From Streptomyces antioxidans (lineage in GTDB: Bacteria; Actinomycetota; Actinomycetes; Streptomycetales; Streptomycetaceae), in the NCBI RefSeq assembly GCF_000968685.2, contig NZ_LAKD02000030.1:1-64000 (forward strand): DNA of 64,000 nt, read 5' to 3'. This document shows positions 26,244 through 35,395 of this stretch, piece by piece (position 1 is the stretch's first letter; every line of letters begins with the position of its first letter). Below the pieces are notes generated by a model, which was given only the letters and a program-made list of their open reading frames with translations, was not told the DNA's origin and made no database searches. Both the position numbers and the translations under genes were made by a program.

Positions 26244-26435
26244 GTGCAATTGAGGATGATGTACGTGATCATCGCGGTCCTCGCGGCGCTTGTCGCCGCT
26301 CTGGTCGGCAGCGTCGTGACCATCGTCGAGGGAGGGCGTCCCACGGCGGCCTTCAAGACCGGGGCATTGGCCTTCGCCGGCTCCCTGACGCTGCTTTTCG
26401 TGGTTATGGGCGCCCTGGGTGTGGTGGGCTCGTGA
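26244..26435 (+). CDS. Small two-TM membrane protein
   Basis: A 63-residue protein with two hydrophobic segments, YVIIAVLAALVAALVGSVVTI and GALAFAGSLTLLFVVMGALG, separated by a short basic loop (EGGRPTAAFKT). The GTG at 26244 follows AGGAAGGAAA. The TGA overlaps the GTG of the methylase gene as GTGA, so it is the first gene of a three-gene operon with the methylase- and specificity-like genes. Small two-TM proteins accompany many anti-phage systems as membrane effectors, but nothing in this sequence proves that role. Confidence 0.65.
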   Translation: MQLRMMYVIIAVLAALVAALVGSVVTIVEGGRPTAAFKTGALAFAGSLTLLFVVMGALGVVGS

Positions 26436-27937
26436 GTGACGTGGGTGCCCTTGGAGGATACGTGCAGGCCGAGGGTCCCTCCTCGCTCGACGAAGTGCTC
26501 GCGAAGGTGCGCCGACACCGCACGCACCTTTCGCGGCTGATGAACGCCCATGACGCGACTCGCCTCGTCCTCGGGCTGCTGTACCTGAGCCGGACCGCGC
26601 ACGCCGCTCCCGGCACCGGCGTACCGACATGGTCGTGGTTGCTGGGGCAGCCAGCAGGGCGCGGTTCGGGTATCCGCGCTGCCGTGAGTAAGTGTCTGAG
26701 CCACTGGCTTCCCGCAGCCGACGAACAGAGCGCAGACGTGGACATGAGGAGCCTGATGCCCGTTCCGCCCCCTGGTTCCGAAGGACCACTGCACGCTCTC
26801 GTCCAGGCCATCGGCTCCACCCAGCGGGTCGGGCCGCTGCTCGACCAGTGCCTTCGTGATCTCTCGGCGGACCAGGCAGACGGCAGCCACTACTTCACGC
26901 CGGGTGACATGGTGCGTCTGATGGTCGGTGCGGCCGTCCCCCGCGACCGGCACAGAGTGCTGGACCCGGTTTGCGGTTCAGGGGGACTGCTCGTCGAGAG
27001 TCACCGCTATGTCCGCGAACGCGTCGAGCTGAACCCAACCATGTCCTTGCATGGAAAGGAACAGCACGCCCACACCTCGCAGGTGGCCCGCATGAACTTC
27101 GCGGTGCGGGGGATCACGGCTCACGTCTTCCCGCCCGGGGACAGCCTCGCGGAGCCCGAGCGCGAGCCCCACGACATTATCCTGGCCAACCTTCCCTTCA
27201 ACCAGCGCGACTGGGCGCCGGAGGACAAGATGGAGCAGGGCGCCCGCCGGTCGGGTCCCCCGCTCCCTGCCGATCCCCGGTGGCCGGAGGAACCGCCGTC
27301 CCGAGGGTCCGCCAACTCCGCGTGGATTCAGCACATCGCGCACGCGCTGGCTCCGGCCGGACGTGCCGTCTTCCTGATGGCCGATAGCGTGGCCAACAGC
27401 AGACAGCCCGTCCCCCGAAGGCTCCGCGAACGCCTCCTGCGCGACGATCTAGTCGAGTGCGTGATCGCTCTGCCACCTCGCGTGTTCGGTCACACCAAAG
27501 CCTCCGCCTGTCTGTGGGTGCTCAACAGGGACAAGAGCGCGCGCCACGGCTGGGGTGCCCTGGACCGTCGCCGGCAGGTGCTTTTCGTCAACGCGCGGCG
27601 AGCCTTCGAACCGGTCCCGGAGTCGAGAGCACGGAGGCTGGGCGACAAGAACACGGCATTGATCCTGACCACCCTGGCGGCCTGGCGTGGCCTCTCCGAG
27701 GACGGTGCTGCGGTCGCGCCGTACCACGACGCGGCCGGCTGGTCCCGAAGCTGCTCCACCGAGGAGATCGCCGATCGCGAGTACAGCCTGATGCCGACCT
27801 CGTACGCCGTGGAGCCTCCCAGCCCCGAGCGGGACACACGGAACCGGGTCGAGCAGCTCAAGCTCGAACTGGCCGATCAGTTTGAGCAGATGCGCGACCT
27901 GGAGCTCCGACTGCTGGACGTCTTGGAGGAGATCTGA
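26432..27937 (+). CDS. N6-adenine methylase (HsdM-like), variant NLPF motif
   Basis: A 501-residue SAM-dependent N6-adenine DNA methyltransferase of the HsdM type. The helical N-terminal domain (1-150) is followed by the YFTPGDMVRLMV entry segment, SAM motif I DPVCGSGG starting at D178, and catalytic motif IV NLPFN at N253, where the usual NPPF has Leu in the second position. The segment SANSAWIQHIAHALAPAGRAVFLM and a coiled-coil C-terminus (LKLELADQFEQMRDLELRLLDVLEEI) follow the HsdM plan. The GTG start is coupled to the small membrane protein and the stop overlaps the specificity gene (TGATG). No HsdR is encoded nearby. Confidence 0.8.
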   Translation: MSDVGALGGYVQAEGPSSLDEVLAKVRRHRTHLSRLMNAHDATRLVLGLLYLSRTAHAAPGTGVPTWSWLLGQPAGRGSGIRAAVSKCLSHWLPAADEQSADVDMRSLMPVPPPGSEGPLHALVQAIGSTQRVGPLLDQCLRDLSADQADGSHYFTPGDMVRLMVGAAVPRDRHRVLDPVCGSGGLLVESHRYVRERVELNPTMSLHGKEQHAHTSQVARMNFAVRGITAHVFPPGDSLAEPEREPHDIILANLPFNQRDWAPEDKMEQGARRSGPPLPADPRWPEEPPSRGSANSAWIQHIAHALAPAGRAVFLMADSVANSRQPVPRRLRERLLRDDLVECVIALPPRVFGHTKASACLWVLNRDKSARHGWGALDRRRQVLFVNARRAFEPVPESRARRLGDKNTALILTTLAAWRGLSEDGAAVAPYHDAAGWSRSCSTEEIADREYSLMPTSYAVEPPSPERDTRNRVEQLKLELADQFEQMRDLELRLLDVLEEI

Positions 27938-29235
27938 TGGAAGCCAACGCCGACCAGGTCGACTCGAGTAGAGCGGCTTGGCAGACGACCTCCATCAAAA
28001 TCGAGCGGATCCGCAGGCGCATCTACACCACCTCCGGTTTCCTCGACGACGCGGCTGCCGAACAGACCGCAGGAGTCGTCAGCTCGACGTTCGTCCAGAA
28101 CGGCAGGATCCTCTCGCCCAGGACCAAGGAGTGTCGGCCGGGCAATTCCGCGCCCAGCAGGGCAACCCTCAAGGAGGGCGACCTGGCCGTCGTACTCGTC
28201 CGGCGGGTGGGCGATTCCGCACTGGTCACTGCCGAGCACGCGGGATGTACAGCAACCAGGTCGATCGGCATCATCCGAGCTGAGCCGCACATAGTGCGGT
28301 GGCTGCGTATCTGGCTACAGACACCCACAGCGAAGGCTCATATCGACGAGGACGTGACGACACATGTCGAGCCCACCATCAGCCTCGGCACCCTCCACCG
28401 CATGCTGTTTCCGCTGCCTCCGCCAGACGTCGTCACCGCATACCACCGGGCCTTCGGCCTCATCGAGGGGATGACCGCCCTCTACCAGGAGACCGCCCGC
28501 AAGGCGGTGGAACTGGCCGACGCTCTCCATGACGACTGGGCATCGGCGATTCCGCCGGGGGAGACACGGCCGCTCGCGAAAGTCGCCAAACCGAAGACGG
28601 GCAAAGGTTCCGAACGCTCGCTTCCCCCGTTGCCCGCAGAACCCACCACCGATGTAACCGATGTGATCGCCCCCAGAGATCTCTACGACCTCCCCGTGCC
28701 CCACGTCCAGAGTTTCCGTCTGAGCAGTCCAGCGAACGAGGGCGACGCACATCCTCCCGGCACCTTGATGCTGAGCACCCGTTCCGACGGCGCACACATC
28801 GCTGTGCCGAGCCGACCAGCAACACCTCTCAGAGGCGTCGTGGCCGTACGACCTAATGAGGACGAGGACGGTTGGTGGCTGCTTCACGAACTCAGGAGCA
28901 GGAGCAGCGACATCACGCGGCTTGCGCAGGGCCAGAACGGCAGGGAAATCTCCGCCGGCGCCCTCAAGCGCCTGGAGGTCACCTGGCCGGACCGGTTCAC
29001 GCGCACCGACTTCCACACGATGGCCGATTCCCTGCACGCCATGGCGCGACTCCTTGTCGCCAAGATCGCAACGCTGCACACCCTGCGGGACGCGCTCCTG
29101 TGCGACATCTCCGCGAAGGCCGGCGTCCTCCGGGAACCGACAACCGAGCCGGAAGAGCAGAGCGCTCCTGCTCCTCGTCCCACCGCGGGCCCCGCATCAC
29201 GGGGTATGACCGGCAATGATCGGCCTGATCCGTGA
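27937..29235 (+). CDS. HsdS-like specificity subunit
   Basis: A 432-residue protein with two half-subunit units in the manner of type I specificity subunits. Unit 1 (about 15-200) contains LKEGDLAVVLVRRVGDSALVT, a TATRSIGIIR strand, and a long helix ending IEGMTALYQETARKAVELADAL. Unit 2 (about 265-400) contains HPPGTLMLSTRSDGAHIAVP, LRGVVAVRPNEDEDGWWLL, and the closing helix MADSLHAMARLLVAKIATLHTLRDALL. A Pro-rich linker (205-240) joins them and the tail is disordered. ATG overlaps the methylase stop. It should direct the upstream methylase to a bipartite site. The absence of HsdR makes this an orphan modification or non-classical defence operon. Confidence 0.72.
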   Translation: MEANADQVDSSRAAWQTTSIKIERIRRRIYTTSGFLDDAAAEQTAGVVSSTFVQNGRILSPRTKECRPGNSAPSRATLKEGDLAVVLVRRVGDSALVTAEHAGCTATRSIGIIRAEPHIVRWLRIWLQTPTAKAHIDEDVTTHVEPTISLGTLHRMLFPLPPPDVVTAYHRAFGLIEGMTALYQETARKAVELADALHDDWASAIPPGETRPLAKVAKPKTGKGSERSLPPLPAEPTTDVTDVIAPRDLYDLPVPHVQSFRLSSPANEGDAHPPGTLMLSTRSDGAHIAVPSRPATPLRGVVAVRPNEDEDGWWLLHELRSRSSDITRLAQGQNGREISAGALKRLEVTWPDRFTRTDFHTMADSLHAMARLLVAKIATLHTLRDALLCDISAKAGVLREPTTEPEEQSAPAPRPTAGPASRGMTGNDRPDP

Positions 29236-29383
29236 ACTTCGGAAGGAAGACGGCGGGGATATTGTCCGTTGGCGGGATGCTGTTGGGCCTTCTTTCGGTG
29301 TTGCGGTTAGACCATCACGATTCATTAGCGAGTGCGGCGGTGATTCGTGACATGGCGATGAGTACTGCGGGTGGCGACGGATC

Positions 29384-29703
29384 CGGTACATGGAGCGAAC
29401 CGACCCATTGGTGGGCGGTGAGCTGGTGATCCAGACGGCCTTCCCGGTGCCAGTGACTCAAACGCGCACGTAACCGACCGGCGCTCCGCCCGCACCGGGT
29501 GGGAGCCACCTCAGGCGGCTCCCACGCCACCACCAGGCGGCTTGGTCGTGAGGCAACCCTCTCACCGTCGGGTACGGCCCTGGCTGCACTGTGTAGCAAT
29601 GGCGCGCTCGACCACCTCAACCGGAGCAGACATGGCCCGTGCCAGGGAGGCTGACCCGTCCGCGTTATTCGAGCGTCGGCTGGGGAGATCGGCCGAAGAG
29701 CTG
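29384..29703 (+). repeat. Dispersed repeat copy B with duplicated gene start
   Basis: The first ~105 bases match copies A and C. Beyond that, B and C stay recognisably alike through a Pro/Gly-coding GC stretch, a promoter-like region (CTCTCACC ... GTAGC) and the ribosome site of a gene, to about 29703. B thus holds the 5' end of a gene whose intact version starts at 35642. The 150 bases before B (29236-29383) hold no gene I can support. Confidence 0.75.
29632..29703 (+). pseudogene. Truncated duplicate of the 35642 gene
   Basis: From ATG 29632 the frame reads MARAREADPSALFERRLGRS, then AEELG, nearly identical to the first 25 residues of the protein at 35642-35911. It then diverges into unrelated sequence (HHVAATGHTN). 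The rest of that gene and its DUF6879 partner are missing. It is a partial duplication carried with repeat copy B. Confidence 0.75.
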
Positions 29704-29962
29704 GGTCATCACGTTGCCGCCACGGGGCACACGAACATCACCAGCGCGCCTGCTGTTTCGGGCAAACCCGCTGATCACACCTCGGGACGACAGGAATTGA
29801 ACCTACCCCTGACCCCATGGCAGCAGACAGCGAGTGCTCGACCTGGCTGACACATATGACCGCGGCTTTGCACATGCCATACCCCAGATTGGTCGAGCCT
29901 CGTTCACACCTTCATATGATGAACCTTTTGCCATACGTTCGTTCGGTCGAGGGGGGCGTCGC

Positions 29963-30337
29963 ATGGGCACCGGGGGCGGCGGCAAGGTTCTGGACATCAA
30001 GGTGGCGGACATCAAGTCCGTCGCGCCGACGTTCCACCACCAGGCGGTGAAGCTGAGTGAGGCGCTGACCACGCTGATCTCGACACTGGACGGCTATGGC
30101 GAGCCGTGGGGGGACGACAAGCCGGGGAAGGACTTCGGCAAGCAGTACAAGCCGAACCAGAAGCACATCGAGTCGGCGGCCGGCATTCTCGTCCTCGGCC
30201 TGACCAGCATCTACGAGGCGATGTACGACATGGCGGATGGTCATGTCGACAACGACAAGCTCATCGAGGGCATGTTCACCAAGGCCAAGCACGGCTCGGG
30301 TCATGACCAGGGTCCGGGCGCGGACGGCCATCGGTGA
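29963..30337 (+). CDS. WXG-like small protein of an RHS toxin locus
   Basis: A 124-residue helical protein with two long helices (DIKVADIKSVAPTFHHQAVKLSEALTTLISTLDG and SAAGILVLGLTSIYEAMYDMADG) around GEPWGDDKPG, the layout of WXG100-type type VII secretion partners. ATG 29963 follows GAGGGGGGC; the in-frame region upstream looks non-coding. Its stop overlaps the GTG of the RHS gene (GTGA at 30334-30337). It is probably a secretion or chaperone partner for the RHS toxin, as in many actinobacterial polymorphic toxin loci. Confidence 0.7.
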   Translation: MGTGGGGKVLDIKVADIKSVAPTFHHQAVKLSEALTTLISTLDGYGEPWGDDKPGKDFGKQYKPNQKHIESAAGILVLGLTSIYEAMYDMADGHVDNDKLIEGMFTKAKHGSGHDQGPGADGHR

Positions 30338-33300
30338 GCTTCGGGAGCGATATCGAGGAGAAGGCCAAGGCCCTCCTCATGAAGCTGGGCATGTGGTGGC
30401 CGGACGCCAATTCCGGCACCCTGCGCGATGCCGCCGACGCCTGGCGGACGTTCGCCGACAGCGTGGACGATGTGCGGGTCGCCACCAACAAGGCGGCCAC
30501 GACGCTCATCCACCACAACAAGGGCGAGGCGATCGACGCCTTCGAGACCTTCTGGGGGCGTTACGCCAAGGGCAAGGACGAGGGCTGGCTGAGCAATCTC
30601 GCCAAGTCGGCCCGGAACATGGCGAAGTTCCTGGAGAAGTTCGCCGACAAGGTCGACGACGCCATCGACGCGCTGAAGGCGCAGATCGCCATCGACGCGG
30701 CCGCGCTGGTCGGTGGTCTCCTGCTGACCCCGTTCACCGGGGGCGCCTCGGACGAGGTGGCCGCGGAGATCATCGCGATGGCGAGCGGGCTGGGTATCGC
30801 GGTGGAGGAGGCGGTGGCGACGCTGGCCGCGGAGATCTTCACCGGTGCGGTCTTCACCAGCGTGCTGTCGGTGACGATCGACGCGGCGGTGGCCCAGCCG
30901 GTGAAGATCGCTCTGGGGCAGCAGAAGGGTTTCAGCCTGGACGAGGTCAACCAGGCGGCCAAGGACGGCATGGTCGACGGGGGTATTTTCGGCGCCGGGC
31001 TGGGGGTGCTCGAGCCCGGTGTGACGCCGAAGCTCACGGGCGTCCCGGATCTGCTCAAGCCGCCGAAGGTGCCCTCGATGCGGCCGAACCTCATCGAGGA
31101 GGGTCCGGCCGCCCGCCCGGCCAGGAAGTGCCCGTGCACGGGTGAGCCGGTCGACATCGCGACGGGTGCGATGCTGATGGAGCAGACTGATCTGACGCTG
31201 CCGGGTTCGCTGCCGCTGGTCTTTGAGCGTACTCATGTGTCCTCGTACCGGGGTGGGGTGTGGTTCGGCCCGACGTGGGCCAGTCTGCTGGACGAGCGGG
31301 TCCAGCTGGACGCGGAGGGCGTGGTGTTCGCCGCCGCGGACGGGATGCGGCTGGTGTATCCGGTGCCGGAGCCGGGGGTGCCGACGCTGCCCGCGAAGGG
31401 TGCGCGGTGGCCGCTGGAGTGGGACGGCAAACCTGATGGCGTCATGACGGTCACCGATCCGGAGGCGGGTGTGGTGCGGACGTTCGTCCGTCCCGCCGCC
31501 ACGGAGGAGCCGGGCGCGGTCTACCTGGTCCTGGAGAGCCTGCAGGACCGCAATGGCGCGCGCATCGAGATCGAGCGCGCCGCGGGCGGGAACCCGCTGG
31601 CCATCCGCCACTCCGGGGGCTACTACCTGGCCATCGACACCGAGGGCCGGCGGATCACCGCGCTCCGGCTCCTCGATGAGCCACCGTCGGTCTACGAGCC
31701 CGAGACGAACCGTGCGAGCGGCATGGTGGTGATGCGCTACGGCTACGACGAGGCGGGCAACCTCACCGAGGTCATCAACTCAAGCGGCACACCTATGTGG
31801 TTCACCTACGACGGCGAGGGGCGGGTCACGTCCTGGACCGACCGTAACGGCACGTCGTTCCGGTACGTCTACGGGCCGGACGGGAAGGTGGTGCGCACCG
31901 AGGGCAGCGACGGCGTCTTCAACGGCAGCCTGGAGTACGACGACGAGGCGCGGACGACGGTCTACACGGACTCGCTCGGCCACGCGACGAGGTATCGGTA
32001 CAGCGCCGACGGGCAGCTGGTCGAGGAGACCGATCCGCTGGGCCACACCACGCTGACGGAGTGGGACGCGCGCGGTGACCGTAAGGTCTCGGTGACGGAT
32101 CCCCTGGGCCGTACCACCCGCTACGGGTATGACGAGGACGGCAACCTGACCGGTGTCACCCTGCCGGACGGGGCGCGGGCGGAGGCCACGTACAACGACC
32201 TGTGCCTGCCGGTGGAGGTCACCGAGCCGGGCGGCGGGACATGGCGCCATACGTATGACGACACGGGGAACCTGACCGCCACCACGGACCCGACGGGCGC
32301 GACCACCTGTTACGCGTACGACGACCGTGGCCACCTGGCCGAGGTGACGGACGCGCTGGGCAACACCACGCACCTGACCCCGGACGGGGCCGGGCTCCCC
32401 ATCGCCGTAACGGACCCGCTGGCCCACACCACGCGCATCCGCCGGGACCCCTTCGGCCGGGTGGTGGAGGCGACGGATCCGCTGGGCCATACGACCCGTA
32501 TGGGCTGGACGACCGAGGGCAAACCGGCGTGGCGCCAGGAGCCGGACGGCGCCCGGGAGAGCTGGACCTGGGACGGCGAGGGCAACCTCCTCACCCACAC
32601 GGACCCGGCGGGCCACACCACCCACCAGACGTCCACCCACTTCGACGTCCCCGCGACCCGTACGGAGCCGGACGGTGCGAGGTACGCCTTCGCCTACGAC
32701 ACCGAACTGCGCCTGACCGAGGTCACCAACCCCCAGGGCCTGACCTGGACCTACACCTACGACCCGGCGGGCCGGCTCACCTCCGAGACCGACTTCAACG
32801 GCCGTACCGTGGCCTACACCCACGATGCGGCAGGTGACCTGCTGACCCGCACCAACGGCGCCGGCGAAACGATGCGGTTCACCTGGGACGCGCTGGGCTG
32901 TGCCGTCGAGCAGTGGGACGACGCGGGCGAGACCACGACCTTCGCCTACAACGCCGTCGGCCAACTGGCCCAAGCGACTAACGCGGACGCCGAGCTGACC
33001 ATCGAACGCGATGCGCTAGGTCGCGTCCTGTCAGAAACGGTCAACGGCCGCACGACGACGTACGCGTATGACGCCGTGGGCCGCCGGACCCAGCGCATAA
33101 CTCCCAGCGGCATCGTGAGCGAGTGGACGTACGACGAGGCAGGCCGCCCTACGTGCCTCGACAACGGTTCGGGAACCCTCTCCTTCACGTATGACGCGGC
33201 GGGACGGGAAACCGAACGCCGCCTGGGCGAGGCGGTGAGACTGACGCAGACCTGGGACGGGTCAGACCGCCTGACCACCCAGACAATCGCCGAGGGCCGT

Positions 33301-34680
33301 GGCAACGAGGCGAACCGAATCCTCCAACACCGCTCCTACGCCTACCGCCCGGACGGCTACCTCACCGAGATCCGCGAACTGACGTCGGGCACGCGCCGCT
33401 TCGACCTCGACCCGGTCGGCCGCGTCACCGCCGTCCACGCGCACGGTTGGACCGAGACATACGCCTACGACACGGCGGGCAACCTGACGCACGCCACAGC
33501 CCCTGCCCACGCGTCCCCCGGGAAGCGCGAGTTCACCGGCGCAGTGATCCACCGAGCGGGCCGCACAACGTACGAACACGACGCCCAGGGCCGCCTCACC
33601 CGCCGCACCCGCAAACTCCTCAACGGCCGGACCCGCACCTGGACCTACACCTGGAACGCGGAAGACCGCCTGACGGACGCGACAACCCCGGACGGCGACC
33701 ACTGGCACTACACATACGACCCCCTCGGCCGCCGCATATCCAAACAACGCCTGGCCGAGGACGGCACGGTCGCGGAATCGCTGACCTTCGCGTGGGAAGA
33801 CACCCGCCTGGCCGAACAATCCACACCAGAGGGCAACCACACCACCTGGGACTACGCCCCGGACACCCACCGCCCCCTGACCCAAACCGACCACACGTCA
33901 CTGGTGCGCGAGCCCGGCGAATCCCTCATAGAGAAATTCACCGGCGCCGATGACGACACCACGCCCCGCTTCCACGCCATCATCACGGACCTGGTCGGCA
34001 CCCCAACGGAGTTGCTCACCGCGGCCGGTGACCTGTCCTGGCAACACCGCACCACCCTCTGGGGCACTCACTTCCCCTCCGGGGCGAGCACATCGTCAGC
34101 CGACTGTCCCCTCCGCTTCCCCGGCCAATACGCGGACGCAGAAACCGGGTTGCACTACAACTATCACCGTCATTACGACGCCGAGACAGCCCGCTACATC
34201 ACTCCCGATCCGCTAGGCATCGAACCGGCGCTAAATAACTATGCGTATGTTGCTGATCCGCTCAGCTGGATTGACCCGTTGGGCCTGGCGGGATGCAAAG
34301 TTGGAAAGGTCAATTGGGTTACTGAGGGTACAACTCGATCGGCAGCCGCAGATGCGTATGAATCTGGCGCACATGGGGCTCGAAGTGAGGTTTCCTCACG
34401 GAAGAGGCTTGTCCCATCGCTTGACTATGTCAAAGCAGATGGCACTCCTGGGGCGGTTCGCTTCGATGGGCTCCGTGATGGCCAGTTGATCGATCGGAAA
34501 CTCGGTGTCGCTACCACTCCGAAGTCGAAGCTGGCCGCGACCAGGCAATCCATGGCTCTCGCCCAGAATGGGCGAACAGCCGTCTGGGAGGTCGCGGATC
34601 AGCGTGCGTACCGGCGAGCCACTAGAATGCTCGGGCAGCAGAACATCATCAATATCAAGGTGAGGATAGTTTCGCCATGA
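30334..34680 (+). CDS. RHS-repeat polymorphic toxin with nuclease-like tip
   Basis: A 1448-residue secreted or surface toxin. Residues 1-240 are a WXG/CpnT-like helical N-domain (GMWWPDANSGTLRDAADAWR) with a hydrophobic hairpin. DUF6531 starts near 266 (CPCTGEPVDIATGAM). Dozens of YD repeats follow (for example YGYDEAGNLTEV, TYDPAGRLTSETDFNGR). The RHS core closes with GLHYNYHRHYDAETARYITPDPLGIEP and a DPLGLAG cleavage motif near 1320. The last ~128 residues form the toxin: SEV, VRFDG and LIDRK suggest a PD-(D/E)XK nuclease fold (Tox-REase class), inferred from motifs. Base composition falls in this tip, as expected from tip exchange. GTG 30334 is coupled to the WXG-like gene. Confidence 0.88.
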   Translation: MSFGSDIEEKAKALLMKLGMWWPDANSGTLRDAADAWRTFADSVDDVRVATNKAATTLIHHNKGEAIDAFETFWGRYAKGKDEGWLSNLAKSARNMAKFLEKFADKVDDAIDALKAQIAIDAAALVGGLLLTPFTGGASDEVAAEIIAMASGLGIAVEEAVATLAAEIFTGAVFTSVLSVTIDAAVAQPVKIALGQQKGFSLDEVNQAAKDGMVDGGIFGAGLGVLEPGVTPKLTGVPDLLKPPKVPSMRPNLIEEGPAARPARKCPCTGEPVDIATGAMLMEQTDLTLPGSLPLVFERTHVSSYRGGVWFGPTWASLLDERVQLDAEGVVFAAADGMRLVYPVPEPGVPTLPAKGARWPLEWDGKPDGVMTVTDPEAGVVRTFVRPAATEEPGAVYLVLESLQDRNGARIEIERAAGGNPLAIRHSGGYYLAIDTEGRRITALRLLDEPPSVYEPETNRASGMVVMRYGYDEAGNLTEVINSSGTPMWFTYDGEGRVTSWTDRNGTSFRYVYGPDGKVVRTEGSDGVFNGSLEYDDEARTTVYTDSLGHATRYRYSADGQLVEETDPLGHTTLTEWDARGDRKVSVTDPLGRTTRYGYDEDGNLTGVTLPDGARAEATYNDLCLPVEVTEPGGGTWRHTYDDTGNLTATTDPTGATTCYAYDDRGHLAEVTDALGNTTHLTPDGAGLPIAVTDPLAHTTRIRRDPFGRVVEATDPLGHTTRMGWTTEGKPAWRQEPDGARESWTWDGEGNLLTHTDPAGHTTHQTSTHFDVPATRTEPDGARYAFAYDTELRLTEVTNPQGLTWTYTYDPAGRLTSETDFNGRTVAYTHDAAGDLLTRTNGAGETMRFTWDALGCAVEQWDDAGETTTFAYNAVGQLAQATNADAELTIERDALGRVLSETVNGRTTTYAYDAVGRRTQRITPSGIVSEWTYDEAGRPTCLDNGSGTLSFTYDAAGRETERRLGEAVRLTQTWDGSDRLTTQTIAEGRGNEANRILQHRSYAYRPDGYLTEIRELTSGTRRFDLDPVGRVTAVHAHGWTETYAYDTAGNLTHATAPAHASPGKREFTGAVIHRAGRTTYEHDAQGRLTRRTRKLLNGRTRTWTYTWNAEDRLTDATTPDGDHWHYTYDPLGRRISKQRLAEDGTVAESLTFAWEDTRLAEQSTPEGNHTTWDYAPDTHRPLTQTDHTSLVREPGESLIEKFTGADDDTTPRFHAIITDLVGTPTELLTAAGDLSWQHRTTLWGTHFPSGASTSSADCPLRFPGQYADAETGLHYNYHRHYDAETARYITPDPLGIEPALNNYAYVADPLSWIDPLGLAGCKVGKVNWVTEGTTRSAAADAYESGAHGARSEVSSRKRLVPSLDYVKADGTPGAVRFDGLRDGQLIDRKLGVATTPKSKLAATRQSMALAQNGRTAVWEVADQRAYRRATRMLGQQNIINIKVRIVSP

Positions 34681-34925
34681 ATGCCATCATTGCTCGCGCG
34701 CTGATCGAGCTGCTTGTATCCCTTGAGTTGTCCGACGAAGAGTCTATTTCTGTGGAGGCGTCGGCAGCTCTTGCCGAGGATGCCGCCACTTCGCTAGGGG
34801 CTCTGTCGGATACCGAGCGAGCGGAGCTGATCTCGACCATTGCCCAGATGGCTGAAGAAGCCGGGGACGAGGATCGTCGGCAAGTTCTCGTGGACCTCCC
34901 TGAAGGGCTTGGGCTCACCGAGTGA
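34677..34925 (+). CDS. Putative immunity protein for the RHS toxin
   Basis: An 82-residue, very acidic, all-helical protein (LSDEESISVEASAALAEDAATS, SDTERAELISTIAQMAEEAGDE). Its ATG overlaps the toxin stop (ATGA at 34677-34680), the classical position of an immunity gene. The acidity suits binding to a basic nuclease tip. I do not recognise the family, so immunity is inferred from position, size and charge. Confidence 0.65.
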   Translation: MNAIIARALIELLVSLELSDEESISVEASAALAEDAATSLGALSDTERAELISTIAQMAEEAGDEDRRQVLVDLPEGLGLTE

Positions 34926-34974
34926 CCAGCGCTTTACCAATGTGCTCGACCTTTGTGAACGCATTCCGGCATCG

Positions 34975-35395
34975 TCAGCTCGGCGCGCCCCAGTCCCTCC
35001 GGTACGCGGCCCAGTCACCCGGCGTCGCCGCGAAGTCCACGTACAGCGCGACACCGAACCGCTCGCGGCGCGCGTCCTCGCGGCTCAGCCCGAGGCGGGC
35101 GCACCGGACGGCCGCCGTCACCGTCTCGGCCGACTCGTGGTGGCCAATGTCGTTGGTGTGGAAGGCGGCGAGGCCCATCAGCAGGTCGGTGCCGGGTGGG
35201 GCCGCCTCGATGGCCAGCCGTGTCTGCTGGGCCACATAGCCTACGTACAGGCTCAATATGGGCATCGCCGTGTCGTAGGACATCACCGCGATCTGGTCGA
35301 CCCGGCGGGCGACCGCGCCGAAGTACGACTGCGACCACCACTTGGGGTGACCGGCGACGAATCCCGCGACGGAGTGGAAGGAGGGGCGAGGGACG
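34975..35395 (-). pseudogene. Truncated GH18-like barrel fragment
   Basis: The minus-strand frame ending at 34975 encodes about 140 residues of native-looking sequence: FHSVAGFVAGHPKWWSQSYF, ARRVDQIAVMSYDTAMPILS, PPGTDLLMGLAAFHTNDIGH, and ERFGVALYVDFAATPGDWAAYR. This resembles the C-terminal strands of a TIM-barrel glycosidase-like protein (MSYD motif). Upstream of about 35395 the frame enters repeat copy C and loses all family character. The 5' portion of the gene is missing, so this is a fragment cut at the repeat boundary. Confidence 0.65.

Noticed and set aside
30301..33894. Several long minus-strand frames opposite the RHS gene
   Set aside because: They mirror the YD repeats on the other strand and have no domain character.
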